Shown: positions 50,449 to 59,008, numbered from the stretch's first letter. The stretch is 64,000 nucleotides of DNA from TMED23 sp913054205 (GCA_046582495.1 JAYGEG010000160.1:90366-154365), one strand, 5' to 3'. Made by a program: numbers and translations. Notes: a model not told the origin generated them from the sequence alone.

Positions 50449-51138
50449 CTATTCGGCACGTCCGTCGTTAGCCTTTGACCAGCCAAGTGGATCGGCGAGG
50501 AAATCACGCACGCCTTGGATATCTTCGTTTGAGAAATATTTACCCTGTTCGGCTTGCTCCAGCACATCCCACCAATTGGCAAGGTAGTGGAGATTGACGC
50601 CGGCTTTTTCCATGGTTTCTTCGGCGCCGGGAAATGCGCTGTAATAAAATACAACAAAAATGTCGGTGACTTCGGCGTCTCCTGCTCGCAGGGCATCTAT
50701 AAACATGACTTTGCTGCCGCCATCGGTCGCGAGATCTTCAACTAATAGAACTTTACTGCCTTCAGGCATGTCGCCTTCGATTTGCGCGTTGCGGCCAAAG
50801 CCTTTGGGTTTTTTGCGAATATAGAGCATCGGTTTCGAAAGAGCTTCTGAAATCCAGGCTCCGTAGGGGATGCCAGCAGTTTCGCCGCCCGCGACCAAAT
50901 CCAGCGCATCTATATCTATCGAGGAGCGGAGCAGGTCAACGCTGAGCTCGATAATTTTGCGGCGTTCTTCGAGGAATGAAATCACCCAGCGGCAATCGAT
51001 ATAGACCGGGCTGGCCCATCCAGCAGTCAAGATGTAGGGCTCTTTTGGACGGAAGTTAACCGCCTTGATATCGAGCAGCATTTTAGCTGTCTCTGCGCCT
51101 GCTGCTTTTTGCTCTGGTGATCTCGTGTCGTTTACCAT
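50449..51138 (-). CDS. pyrE: orotate phosphoribosyltransferase
   Basis: 229-aa enzyme adding PRPP to orotate in pyrimidine synthesis. PRPP motif VLLVEDLATDGGSK, plus VAGGETAGIPYGAWISEAL and YIRKKPKGFGRNAQIEG. The length and the long C-terminal tail agree with the alphaproteobacterial form. Monocistronic here; no other pyr genes nearby. Confidence 0.95.
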   Translation of the reverse strand: MVNDTRSPEQKAAGAETAKMLLDIKAVNFRPKEPYILTAGWASPVYIDCRWVISFLEERRKIIELSVDLLRSSIDIDALDLVAGGETAGIPYGAWISEALSKPMLYIRKKPKGFGRNAQIEGDMPEGSKVLLVEDLATDGGSKVMFIDALRAGDAEVTDIFVVFYYSAFPGAEETMEKAGVNLHYLANWWDVLEQAEQGKYFSNEDIQGVRDFLADPLGWSKANDGRAE

Positions 51139-51265
51139 TTATTACCCCAAACAATATATAAACTGGACTTCGATAAAGTCGGTATAGAATAAACTAGGTT
51201 TAAAAGTGATTCGGCCATCTTGTAAATAGATGTGAGCATAAAAGAATCATCGGTGGAATAAATTA

Positions 51266-51553
51266 ATGGCGCGTGACAATTCTAAAGCCCAAGATCTGGT
51301 GGGCAAGGGGGCCGAGGCTCACCAAGCCGGTCAATTCGACAAAGCGGAAAAGTATTACAAACGCGCGTTAAAAGCCGATGGTAATAACGCAGATGCGCTT
51401 CACCTATTGGGCCTGATATCTCATCAAAAAGGGCGAAATGAATACGCAGCTAAATTGATTGGTAAAGCTTTGGCGGTCCGACCCCATGAGCCCGCGATGA
51501 ACACTCAATATGGCGATTGTTATGAACGCTTTGTCGCGCTGGGAAGAGGCTGA
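51266..51553 (+). CDS. N-terminal part of a frameshifted TPR-sulfotransferase
   Basis: 95 codons encoding two TPR units (DKAEKYYKRALKADGNNADALHLLGLI ... YGDCYERFVALGRG) and then TGA. The TPR pattern resumes in another frame as RWEEAEQASMAVLKTEPDHAEAYNNLG. The junction reads GCGCTGGGAAGAGG; a GCTGG-to-GCTGG deletion of eight bases from an ancestor encoding ALGRWEEAE would explain it. The two frames overlap 51510-51553. Either a real frameshift or a base-call error. Confidence 0.7.
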   Translation: MARDNSKAQDLVGKGAEAHQAGQFDKAEKYYKRALKADGNNADALHLLGLISHQKGRNEYAAKLIGKALAVRPHEPAMNTQYGDCYERFVALGRG

Positions 51554-53255
51554 GCAGGCCAGCATGGCCGTGCTCAAAACCGAGCCCGATCACGCCGAAG
51601 CCTATAACAATTTAGGTCGTGCCTTAGCCGGTCAGAAAAAATTTGAACAAGTGGAGGCGGCCGACGATAAGGCCATAGAGGCGGCACCTAACAATGCGGC
51701 AGCAGAAAACAATCTCGGAAATTTGCATATGCAGCAGAGGCGTTACGACCTCGCCGAGGCGGCTTTTTTACGAGCCATTGAGATCGATTCCGGTTTTCTA
51801 CTCGCGTTTTCCAATCTTGCGACCACCTATATGGCGATGAATTGGCTGGATAGGGCGGAGGAGGTCTGTCGTGCGGCGTTAAAAATAAATCCGAATTTTG
51901 TCCCAGCCGTTCAAAGCTTAGGCGTCGTGCTGTCCCGCAACCAACAGTTTGATGCCGCCGAGCAAACCTTTCGCCATGTCCTTGACCTCGCGCTCAACCA
52001 CAACCAAGCGATTTCAAATCTCGCTTCACTATATTCAACACAAGCGCGGTTTGACGAAGCGGAACGACTTTTTAAAACAGCGATTACGCTTAATCCTAAC
52101 AGCACGCATGCGCATCTCAATCTGGGTATTTGTTATTCTGAACTTGGACAAATGGAGGCGTCGCTCAAATGCCTTAGAAAAGCGATTGCCTGCGATCCCA
52201 ACAATATCGACGCTTATTATGCGCTATCGACTTCGGGGAAGGAGAAACTCGATAAGGCTGCTCTTGATCATCTCGAAGGGCTTGTTGAGGACACCGAAAT
52301 CTCACTTCCGACAGAACAGAAAACAAAGGCACTATTTGCGCTTGGTATGCAAACCGAAGGCGCTCTCTCTTTTGGATGGTTTCTAAAAGGCAATAAATTG
52401 AGGGCAAAAATTCTGACCAGTGAGGTGGGGGCATTTGACCCGGAGCATCATCAATCAGCCTTTGATCGACTAAAAGCTACTTTCACGGAGGAGTTCTTCA
52501 AGGCGCGGAAAAATTGGGGGAACCAAAGCGAAGTTCCGGTTTTTGTCATTGGCATGCCGCGCTCTGGGACAACGTTGGTGGAGCAAATTATCTCCGCCCA
52601 CTCAAATGCTGATGGCGCCGGAGAACGATCAGATATTCCGGCTTTCATCAGAAATTTTAATCAGGCCAGCGGCGGCGAAGACAGCTTCCCGGACAACATT
52701 CAGAATTTAACTGAAGTGCAAATCGGTGAGTGGGCTGAAGACTATTTGGACAAGTTTGAAAATCTAGATAGCGCAGCCCGAATTGTAGATAAACTTCCGT
52801 TCAATTATGCGCATCTTTGGCTTATCCAACTGATGTTCCCAAAAGCCAAAGTTATTCACTGCAAACGTGATGCCCGCGATATTGGCCTTTCCTGTTTTCA
52901 GCAAAATTTTGTGAAGCCGCACCCATGGAGTTGTGACCTCGGGCATATTGGCCAGTATTACAACGCCTATGCAGACCTCACGGCCCATTGGCAGAACACG
53001 CTGTCTTTGTCTTTCATTGATGTTTGCTACGAGGATGTGGTTGTTAACTCAGAGGCTGAGAGTCGCCGTCTCATAGATTTTCTTGGTTTGGATTGGGAGC
53101 CATCAATATTGGATTTCCATACATCTGCGCGCAGTGTTAAAACCGCCTCTAAATGGCAAGTGCGTGAACCCATTTATGCTGGTTCTATTGGACGATGGAA
53201 AGAATTTGAAGATCAACTCAAGCCGATGATTGAGGCTTTAAAACTCGCCGAATAA
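51510..53255 (+). CDS. TPR-sulfotransferase, C-terminal part after frameshift
   Basis: 581 codons in the frame that continues the gene from 51266. About seven TPR repeats (for example WEEAEQASMAVLKTEPDHAEAYNNLGRAL) to residue about 260, then a sulfotransferase domain with the PAPS-binding 5' loop FVIGMPRSGTTLVEQII and the downstream CKRDARDIGLSCFQQNF. Such proteins transfer sulfate from PAPS to a protein or polysaccharide, with the TPR part choosing the substrate. The nominal ATG at 51510 lies inside the first half and has no ribosome binding site, so the natural product is probably the fusion of both parts, about 660 aa. Confidence 0.85.
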   Translation: MAIVMNALSRWEEAEQASMAVLKTEPDHAEAYNNLGRALAGQKKFEQVEAADDKAIEAAPNNAAAENNLGNLHMQQRRYDLAEAAFLRAIEIDSGFLLAFSNLATTYMAMNWLDRAEEVCRAALKINPNFVPAVQSLGVVLSRNQQFDAAEQTFRHVLDLALNHNQAISNLASLYSTQARFDEAERLFKTAITLNPNSTHAHLNLGICYSELGQMEASLKCLRKAIACDPNNIDAYYALSTSGKEKLDKAALDHLEGLVEDTEISLPTEQKTKALFALGMQTEGALSFGWFLKGNKLRAKILTSEVGAFDPEHHQSAFDRLKATFTEEFFKARKNWGNQSEVPVFVIGMPRSGTTLVEQIISAHSNADGAGERSDIPAFIRNFNQASGGEDSFPDNIQNLTEVQIGEWAEDYLDKFENLDSAARIVDKLPFNYAHLWLIQLMFPKAKVIHCKRDARDIGLSCFQQNFVKPHPWSCDLGHIGQYYNAYADLTAHWQNTLSLSFIDVCYEDVVVNSEAESRRLIDFLGLDWEPSILDFHTSARSVKTASKWQVREPIYAGSIGRWKEFEDQLKPMIEALKLAE

Positions 53256-53266
53256 TGACGAGGTAA

Positions 53267-53584
53267 TTAATTGCCTTTGCGGCGGATTGTATACCCGTCA
53301 TCGGTCAATCCGCTAAAATGCATTCTGACATCCGGATGACGAATAGGATCACCGCTATCATCGGGCTCTAGGTTGCGCTGGGCGACGTAGGTTCTGAGAT
53401 CGCTTTCGTCGACGAGCACGTGATACCAAGGATTGTCTTTGGGTGGCTTTGAAGTCGCCATATGACTGTACCAATTATCGGAGCCATGAAAATCCGCATC
53501 CACATCGATAATGACGCCTCGATAATCGAAGCGCTTGTGGTGGACCAATTGTCCAACTGAAAATAAAGCCTTGGTCTCAGACAT
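53267..53584 (-). CDS. hspQ: heat shock protein HspQ / YccV-like
   Basis: 105-aa protein with the YccV/HspQ core (FSVGQLVHHKRFDYRGVIIDVD, WYHVLVDESDLRTYVAQRNLEP). HspQ binds hemimethylated DNA in E. coli and acts as a specificity factor for Lon protease in other bacteria. The N- and C-termini are complete. It converges with the TPR-sulfotransferase over 11 bases. Confidence 0.93.
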   Translation of the reverse strand: MSETKALFSVGQLVHHKRFDYRGVIIDVDADFHGSDNWYSHMATSKPPKDNPWYHVLVDESDLRTYVAQRNLEPDDSGDPIRHPDVRMHFSGLTDDGYTIRRKGN

Positions 53585-53715
53585 GTAGTCAATAACCCCA
53601 ATGTGAATATCTCTAGAGTACTGTATATAAGTGAGGATTATGATACTCGATTTCCAGTTAAAAATTAAATGTTGGACTTGGAAACATCTCCAAAACGAGG
53701 CAAATTGAACTTGGA

Positions 53716-54744
53716 ATGAACGATACTCCCGTCATTTGGGCATTGGTCGATGAACGCCCTGGAACCGGCAGTCAGTGCAATGCTGTGGCCAAAGCCATCA
53801 ATCTGCCTTATGTCGAGAAAAAGCTCCATTGGTCGAGCTTCGCCAAATTACCCAACTTTTTAACCGGCGCTTCGTTACGCGGCATATCAGCCGAATCAAA
53901 ATCTGAGATTAAGTCGCCTTGGCCCGATTTGGTAATTGCCGCCGGGCGAAGAGCCGGCGCAGTTGCGCGATATATAAAAAAGCAAAGTTTGGATGATTGT
54001 GCGGTGGTTCAACTCATGTATCCTGGAGATACCGCAATCAGCGATTTTGATCTCGTTGCGGTTCCCACTCATGATGGCTCCGTAAAAGAGGGTCGAAATA
54101 TATTTCGTGTAACGGGTGCGCCACATGGGATAAATGAGGCTAGTTTGTCTGCTGCCCGAGTGCGATGGCATAGCAAGTTTGGTGGGTTGGAAAAACCAGT
54201 CGTTGGATTAATTGTCGGCGGGGCCACAAAACGTCGGCCTTTCTCAGCAGAAATGGCAAAAGAACTCGGCCGCCAGACGGCTGAATTGGCAACAAAACTA
54301 AGCGGTAGTTTGATCGTAACATCTAGCCCGCGCACTGGCAGCGCTCTCGATGATGTGCTTGGCGGAATATCCGCCGCATCTGTTGAACCTGCTTTTGTCT
54401 ATCAGTGGTCGGCGCATAGCCCGGAGTCTGACAATCCGTATCTCGGCTTTCTTTCCATCTCTGATCATTTGGTCGTCACCGGCGAATCTACAACGATGTG
54501 TTCTGAGGCTTGCGCAACCGGCAAGCCAGTCCATCTCTTTGCGCCTCGTAATTTCCTGGGAGATAAACATCGCCGGTTCGTCGATGAGCTTGTGTCCGAA
54601 GGTTATGCTTTAGAATTAGGTGCAGATGAAAATGCGGTCGAAATTGATTCGCCAAAAAAACTGGATGTTGCCGGTCAGATCGCCGCAGAAATCCATTCTC
54701 GAATATTGTCTGATTTGGAAATAGTCGATGCAGAGGAGTCTTGA
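53716..54744 (+). CDS. ELM1/DUF1022 family protein (glycosyltransferase-like fold)
   Basis: 342-aa protein of the mitochondrial-fission ELM1 family. Motifs: WALVDERPGTGSQCNAVA, WPDLVIAAGRRAGAVARYI, VQLMYPGDTAISDFDLVAVPTHD, VGLIVGGATKRRPF and TGESTTMCSEACATGKPVHLF. The fold resembles GT-B glycosyltransferases; activity is not established. The ATG lacks a good ribosome binding site, with GGAA eight bases upstream. The small membrane protein follows. Confidence 0.9.
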   Translation: MNDTPVIWALVDERPGTGSQCNAVAKAINLPYVEKKLHWSSFAKLPNFLTGASLRGISAESKSEIKSPWPDLVIAAGRRAGAVARYIKKQSLDDCAVVQLMYPGDTAISDFDLVAVPTHDGSVKEGRNIFRVTGAPHGINEASLSAARVRWHSKFGGLEKPVVGLIVGGATKRRPFSAEMAKELGRQTAELATKLSGSLIVTSSPRTGSALDDVLGGISAASVEPAFVYQWSAHSPESDNPYLGFLSISDHLVVTGESTTMCSEACATGKPVHLFAPRNFLGDKHRRFVDELVSEGYALELGADENAVEIDSPKKLDVAGQIAAEIHSRILSDLEIVDAEES

Positions 54745-54761
54745 TTGGAAGTCACGCTCTA

Positions 54762-54893
54762 ATGGATACCGGAACTCTCATTATTTTTGCTGGCATTTCA
54801 ATCATCTTTATTGGATTTGCGTTAGCGTTCCAAGCTGTTGTCGGGCAACCGCGCAAACAAATGGCAAAACGCGTGCTTGTCTGGCACAGTTAA
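54762..54893 (+). CDS. small single-span membrane protein, 43 aa
   Basis: A 43-codon frame from ATG 54762 to TAA 54893: MDTGTLIIFAGISIIFIGFA then a basic tail (PRKQMAKRVLVWHS). One clear transmembrane helix near the N-terminus. GGAAG lies ten bases before the ATG; an in-frame TTG at 54741 overlapping the ELM1 stop would add seven residues. It is immediately followed by a terminator, so it is the last gene of the ELM1 transcript. Function unknown. Confidence 0.6.
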   Translation: MDTGTLIIFAGISIIFIGFALAFQAVVGQPRKQMAKRVLVWHS

Positions 54894-54932
54894 GCGGGAG
54901 AGCATCGTGGGGGCGCTCTCCCGCACCTTTTT
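54894..54932 (+). terminator. intrinsic terminator after the ELM1 unit
   Basis: Arms GCGGGAGAGC (54894-54903) and GCTCTCCCGC (54915-54924), 10 bp perfect, then ACCTTTTT. It begins one base after the stop of the small membrane protein. Confidence 0.9.
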
Positions 54933-54939
54933 GAAATCG

Positions 54940-55010
54940 TTAATTAAGTGACAGTCACTTATTTACATCAATTCACAACTTCCTTAATTAAGTGACAGTC
55001 ACTTAATTAA
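54940..55010. repeat. pair of REP-like palindromes
   Basis: First copy at 54940-54961 and second at 54984-55010. The second is a perfect 13-bp inverted repeat (TTAATTAAGTGAC, centre A, GTCACTTAATTAA); the first has one arm shortened. They share AATTAAG arms with the element at 4824-4850. The second copy runs into the 3' end of the hydrolase gene and supplies its stop codon. Confidence 0.7.
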
Positions 55011-55788
55011 GATTTGATTTTATAAATTCAGAAATGAATTTCACAACATCATCTTGAATGCCTTCAAAGGTATGATGCGAGCCGGGGCCGCAGGGGTTGG
55101 GACCCGCATTACCACCACCGGTAAAAATTTTCGCGAGCGCCTTTGGTGAATTGATCATCCCGTTAGCAAGTTGTGTTGCTCCCGCAGGAGGTGTGCCACG
55201 ACAACCATCCCCTTTATGGCCAATCGCAAGAGCTGGGATTTTAATCCGATCCAGTTGCAAGTTGGTGAGGCGAACAACGCCGGCGCGGGGAGGAATTCGA
55301 GTAACGCTGGACATCACGACCAAGCCGTTAATTTCGGCTTTTGAATTCAACGCCGCATGCATCACCGAGATCGTGCTGCGGCTGATACCCACCATCCAAA
55401 TTGGCAATTTTGTCAGTTCTTTTATCGTTGAGATAACCGCTTCCAAATCCTTCAAATGGTCATCGGATTGGCGAAAACGTGGTTGCATGCCGCTGTCGTG
55501 ATCTGACGGCGTATCGATAGCGGCAACAGTGAATCCCTGGGCTACAAAATCCTCTACATTCTGACCGATGAGGCCGCGATTTCGTTGGATCGTCGTACCG
55601 ATCAGATTGAGGTACCCCGCGCCACCCGGCATTAAAATGAGTGCTGCCTTGGGGTTGTCTGGTTGAATAAACAGAACATTTACCGAAATGCCGTTGCGCG
55701 TATCGATGCGCATAGCCTTTTTGGACGCAGCAAAGGCAGTATTTGAAATAAGCCCGGCCATCATTAATGCCATCAAAAGTGTTCTCAA
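55003..55788 (-). CDS. exported alpha/beta-hydrolase-like protein
   Basis: 261-aa protein with a signal peptide (MALMMAGLISNTAFAASK). Hydrolase-like features: LILMPGGAGY, the nucleophile region WMVGISRSTISVMHAAL, AIDTPSDHDSG and a C-terminal GSHHTFEG as the likely His. Two Cys (GDGCRGT, PNPCGPG) could form a disulfide, fitting a periplasmic site. The last codons and stop (TCT-independent NLN-TAA) lie inside the palindromic repeat at 54984-55010. Substrate unknown. The HupE/UreJ gene ends 13 bases upstream. Confidence 0.85.
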   Translation of the reverse strand: MRTLLMALMMAGLISNTAFAASKKAMRIDTRNGISVNVLFIQPDNPKAALILMPGGAGYLNLIGTTIQRNRGLIGQNVEDFVAQGFTVAAIDTPSDHDSGMQPRFRQSDDHLKDLEAVISTIKELTKLPIWMVGISRSTISVMHAALNSKAEINGLVVMSSVTRIPPRAGVVRLTNLQLDRIKIPALAIGHKGDGCRGTPPAGATQLANGMINSPKALAKIFTGGGNAGPNPCGPGSHHTFEGIQDDVVKFISEFIKSNLN

Positions 55789-55801
55789 AATCTTTGTCCT
55801 A

Positions 55802-56899
55802 TTAACTCAGAAAGACTCTATCAACGAACCAATAGAGGCCGAGCATTAGAATTATGGTTGAAGATATATAAACAAAGATCGGATTTCGTCGTTTGACGGG
55901 ACCGTAGGGTGCATTCCGCACGACAAACCGATCTATTGCCAAAATTATGGGTAGGCAAATACCGACGATGGCGATCTGGCCGATCTCAACGCCAATGTTA
56001 AAAGTTGCAAGAGCAGTAACAAGGCCATCCTCGGGCAGGCCAAATTTTTTCAACACGCTGGCAAAACCAAAGCCGTGGACCAGACCTAAGACAAAAGTCA
56101 CGAACCAGCGTTTCTCAATTTCGCGGTGAAAGAAATTTTCTGCGGCGACATAGATTATGGTTGCGGCGATAGCACCCTCGACAAAGACCGAGGGCAGGGC
56201 GACGACATCGAGGGTAGCGAGCGTTAATGTAATTGTATGGGCAATTGTAAAAGCCGTGACAACTTTAATCACCGGCCAAATACGTCTGGCCCACAACAAT
56301 AGCGCAATTAAGAAGGCTATATGATCGTAGCCGAGAAATATGTGTTCAATCCCGGAGGCTACAAATCTTGTGACGGTTTCCATGAACGTGGGCGGCGCGC
56401 CAGTGGTACTGATTTTCGGCGTTTTAACATTGAGTAAGGGCGGCGTCTTGTTTTTCATTCCGGTGATAAAAACCAATTGGCCGGCATTGGGACTGAGGTC
56501 AAAAAACAACGACGTCTGATAGAACAATTCACCTTCGACTTTTTTGCAATCCCATTTTGTGTCCAGCGAAACTGCCTGAAATTGTTCGTATGATTTTTGC
56601 GAAACAAGTTCGCAACTGTCGCCTTCGCCATTAGCAACAGCCAAGTTCGACATAAGATATTCAGTTATTTTAGTTTTATGCTTGGCAAGGACATGCGGAT
56701 TTACGATCCCACCGCGTATCGTGAGCGGAATATTGAAAACCTTTTGAAGGTCTGCGCCTTCAGCTTTAACCTCAACGGCTATCTGGCGATCAGGATTTTG
56801 TGTGACGCGAGCGGACGAAAGAAATATTTGATGCGCAAGAGCGTCATAGGACAACGTTGCTACGTACAGCCAAATCGCAATGCGCAGGACGAACTTCAT
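55802..56899 (-). CDS. HupE/UreJ_2 family membrane protein
   Basis: 365-aa protein with a signal-like N-terminus, an about 170-residue periplasmic domain (HQIFLSSARVTQNPDRQIAVEVKAEG) and a C-terminal six-helix HupE/UreJ domain (IEHIFLGYDHIAFLIALLLW, FTIAHTITLTLATLDVVALP, VLGLVHGFGFASVLKKFGLP). Relatives are linked to nickel or cobalt uptake or to metal homeostasis; the His pattern suggests metal binding. It is in a row with the rhodanese and the exported hydrolase on the minus strand. Confidence 0.9.
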   Translation of the reverse strand: MKFVLRIAIWLYVATLSYDALAHQIFLSSARVTQNPDRQIAVEVKAEGADLQKVFNIPLTIRGGIVNPHVLAKHKTKITEYLMSNLAVANGEGDSCELVSQKSYEQFQAVSLDTKWDCKKVEGELFYQTSLFFDLSPNAGQLVFITGMKNKTPPLLNVKTPKISTTGAPPTFMETVTRFVASGIEHIFLGYDHIAFLIALLLWARRIWPVIKVVTAFTIAHTITLTLATLDVVALPSVFVEGAIAATIIYVAAENFFHREIEKRWFVTFVLGLVHGFGFASVLKKFGLPEDGLVTALATFNIGVEIGQIAIVGICLPIILAIDRFVVRNAPYGPVKRRNPIFVYISSTIILMLGLYWFVDRVFLS

Positions 56900-56902
56900 T
56901 TT

Positions 56903-57298
56903 CTATTTTCGTTCTTTGTCTTCGGTCGGCGCACCGGATTCTTTCCAAGCCGTATACCCGCCTGCAATGTGGGCCACGGGCTTTAGCCCCATATTTTGAG
57001 CGGCATAAGTGGCAAGCGCGGAGCGGTGCCCAAGCGCACAAAAGAAAACGAATTTTTTGCCGGAGGCAAAGACGTCCTTGTGGTACATGCTTTCCGGATC
57101 AACCCAAAACTCGAGCATGCCGCGCGGCACGTGCAGCGCGCCTGGAATGGCACCTTCGCGCCAAAGTTCCCTGATATCGCGGAGGTCAACGAACTGGATA
57201 TCAGGATCGTCTTTGGCCGCTTGTGCATCTTCAATGCTGAGGGTTTCTATTTCTGCTTCTGCTTCGGCGATGAGTTCTTTAACACCTTTTGTAATCAT
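56903..57298 (-). CDS. rhodanese-like sulfurtransferase
   Basis: 131-aa single-domain rhodanese. VDLRDIRELWREGAIPGALHVPRGMLEFW is the N-terminal core and FFCALGHRSALAT contains the active Cys. The enzyme carries persulfide sulfur. It sits three bases upstream of the HupE/UreJ gene, in the same transcript. No signal peptide. Confidence 0.92.
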   Translation of the reverse strand: MITKGVKELIAEAEAEIETLSIEDAQAAKDDPDIQFVDLRDIRELWREGAIPGALHVPRGMLEFWVDPESMYHKDVFASGKKFVFFCALGHRSALATYAAQNMGLKPVAHIAGGYTAWKESGAPTEDKERK

Positions 57299-57528
57299 AT
57301 TAATTCCTTAAGTGAGGGGGAGCTCGTTACCACAATCTTTCTGCATTTTTGTGCGCTATTGCATGGGCTACCTGGGTGGGAAGTTTTAACAAGGCGTTCC
57401 GCCAAATTCTGGTTTGTTCGTTATATTTTCGGTACCAATAAGACTTCCAGACTTTGTCATTTCTCACTCGATTTTATTCCAAATATGCGGGCGGCTTGTT
57501 CCGTGCTCGAAAGTTTCCGGAGTTCTTC

Positions 57529-58281
57529 TTAATAGGCGAGATTATTTTTGATCTGTGAGGGTTTTAAATCACGCTTGGCAATTGCCGCGGCCTGTTCCAA
57601 CTGACCGGCAAGGCCATAGACTAAAGCAAGGTTTAACCTGTGACGAGGCCTGGCCGCTGGGTCGGCGACGATTTGCTTGAGAATGCCAATCGCTTCTTGG
57701 GTGTTGCCGCCGAGCGCCAATGAAAGCGCCAAATTATTTCGCAAAGGAAGTTGGTCTGGCGCAAGTTCCAGGCCATCAAGATATCGATTTTCAGCTTTTT
57801 TGTGCTGACCCGTTAAATTCAGTGCGACGCCCAAGCCATTATAGGCGTCGAAATCTTTTGGGTTGATCTGCAAAGCCGCTTCGTATTGCGGTATCGCCAA
57901 ATCAGCGCGGCCCATACCAATCAATGATTTGCCATAGCCGCGGCGCACCGCCCCATCATTCGGAGAGAGCGTCGCCATGCGGTTATAAGCTTGGCTGGCA
58001 TCGTTGAAATGTCCAATTGCGTTTGAGATTCGCCCGATGCCATCCAATGGCTCCAGAGCTTCTGGTCGCATACGATTGGCGCGACCGTACATGTTTTTAG
58101 CGGTGGTTAGATCGTTGCCTTTTTCGGTTGCCCGGGCAATGCGTAGAATTTGCTCATAACTCGCAAGTTTTTTTTCTTTCTTGCGCTCTTCCTTTGTCGG
58201 AATCATGCCACTACACGCCGATAGAAATACGGCTGTGATGGCGATTACAGACAGTGGGGCTGATTTTATTTTATAAAACAT
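57529..58281 (-). CDS. tadD: TadD-like TPR lipoprotein
   Basis: 250-aa lipoprotein: signal with lipobox LSAC at residue 23, then about five TPR units (LTTAKNMYGRANRMRPEALEPLDGIG ... DFDAYNGLGVALNLTGQHKKA). The C-terminus LNLALVYGLAGQLEQAAAIAKRDL with NNLAY is the TadD pattern of Flp/Tad pilus systems. No other tad gene is near, so it is either an orphan or a different TPR lipoprotein. Divergent from the marR remnant. Confidence 0.8.
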   Translation of the reverse strand: MFYKIKSAPLSVIAITAVFLSACSGMIPTKEERKKEKKLASYEQILRIARATEKGNDLTTAKNMYGRANRMRPEALEPLDGIGRISNAIGHFNDASQAYNRMATLSPNDGAVRRGYGKSLIGMGRADLAIPQYEAALQINPKDFDAYNGLGVALNLTGQHKKAENRYLDGLELAPDQLPLRNNLALSLALGGNTQEAIGILKQIVADPAARPRHRLNLALVYGLAGQLEQAAAIAKRDLKPSQIKNNLAY

Positions 58282-58383
58282 ATATTCGTTCTTCTCAGAC
58301 GCATTTTGAAAATAGACATTGCAATTGTTACTTATCTAATTGATTAATATAGCTGATTTTAACAGAAAGTTATAAGAGTAATC

Positions 58384-58839
58384 GTGGAAAACGCCTATAT
58401 AGATTTAGCCAAAACCATCGAACGGCTGCACCGCAGATTTTTGGATGTTGTCCGCGCTGAACTCAATCGGTTGGGGCATCGCGACCTGACGGCTGTGCAA
58501 GCAATGCTGCTGACGAATATCGGTGACGAGGAAATCGTTATTTGAGATTTAATCGAGCGCGGCTATTATCAAGGATCAAACGTCTCTTATAATATGAAGA
58601 AACTTGTTGAAGGCGGCTACATCGAACAACAGCGCGCCGAACACGATAAACGTTCCGTGCGGATCAAGCTGACAGAGAAATCCAAAGAAATTTGCGCCCA
58701 GATTAAAGACCTAGAGCAGCGCAATGCCAAGTCACTCACGGAGGAGGGACTGACAGTCGAAGAAGTCGAACAGGTCCAGCGCACACTTAAACGCCTTGAG
58801 CGCGTGTGGGGCGACTACATCCACTACGGGCCAAGCTAG
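58384..58839 (+). pseudogene. MarR-family regulator (LdtR/PetP-like) with in-frame TGA
   Basis: Reading from GTG 58384 gives 151 residues with a TGA at codon 54 (58543-58545). Before it: LDVVRAELNRLGHRDLTAVQAMLLTNIGDEEIVI; after it: DLIERGYYQGSNVSYNMKKLVEGGYIEQQRAEHDKRSVRIKL. Family members (LdtR, PetP) read GEL-T-RGYY here, so a Gly codon GGA became TGA. The rest of the winged helix is conserved, so the change is recent or a base-call error. An internal ATG at 58594 gives only the C-terminal part. Confidence 0.8.
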
Positions 58840-58852
58840 GTCTCTCCAACGT

Positions 58853-58942
58853 CGTCACCCCGCACTTGATGCGGGGTCCAGTTTATATCCACACCAGACA
58901 ATTTGTAAGTTCCTGGATCTCGGCTCGGGGGCAAGGATGACG
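58853..58942. repeat. alphaproteobacterial intergenic palindromic repeat
   Basis: About 90-bp element with outer CGTCA/TGACG, a perfect hairpin CCCCGCA (58858-58864)/TGCGGGG (58870-58876) and GGGTCCAG matched by CTGGATCTC. It resembles the dispersed CCCGGACTTGATCCGGG-type repeats of Alphaproteobacteria. It begins 13 bases after the marR stop. Confidence 0.7.
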
Positions 58943-59008
58943 ATTTATTTCATGTACACTAAAATTAGAGTCGCAAACGGAAATTTAGTGATTTCAGTAT
59001 GGGCGCAG

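Noticed and set aside
54940..55010. Repeats as a CRISPR array
   Set aside because: Only two copies, self-complementary, with a 22-base spacer and no cas genes.
56996..57532. 178-codon frame antisense to the rhodanese and running to the tadD stop
   Set aside because: Mostly antisense to rhodanese; the tail in the 230-base gap (57299-57528) has no recognisable protein. Nothing else is seen in that gap.
58543..58545. Selenocysteine at the in-frame TGA of the marR gene
   Set aside because: The family has Gly at this position, and no SECIS-like hairpin was seen right after the codon; a nonsense change is simpler.
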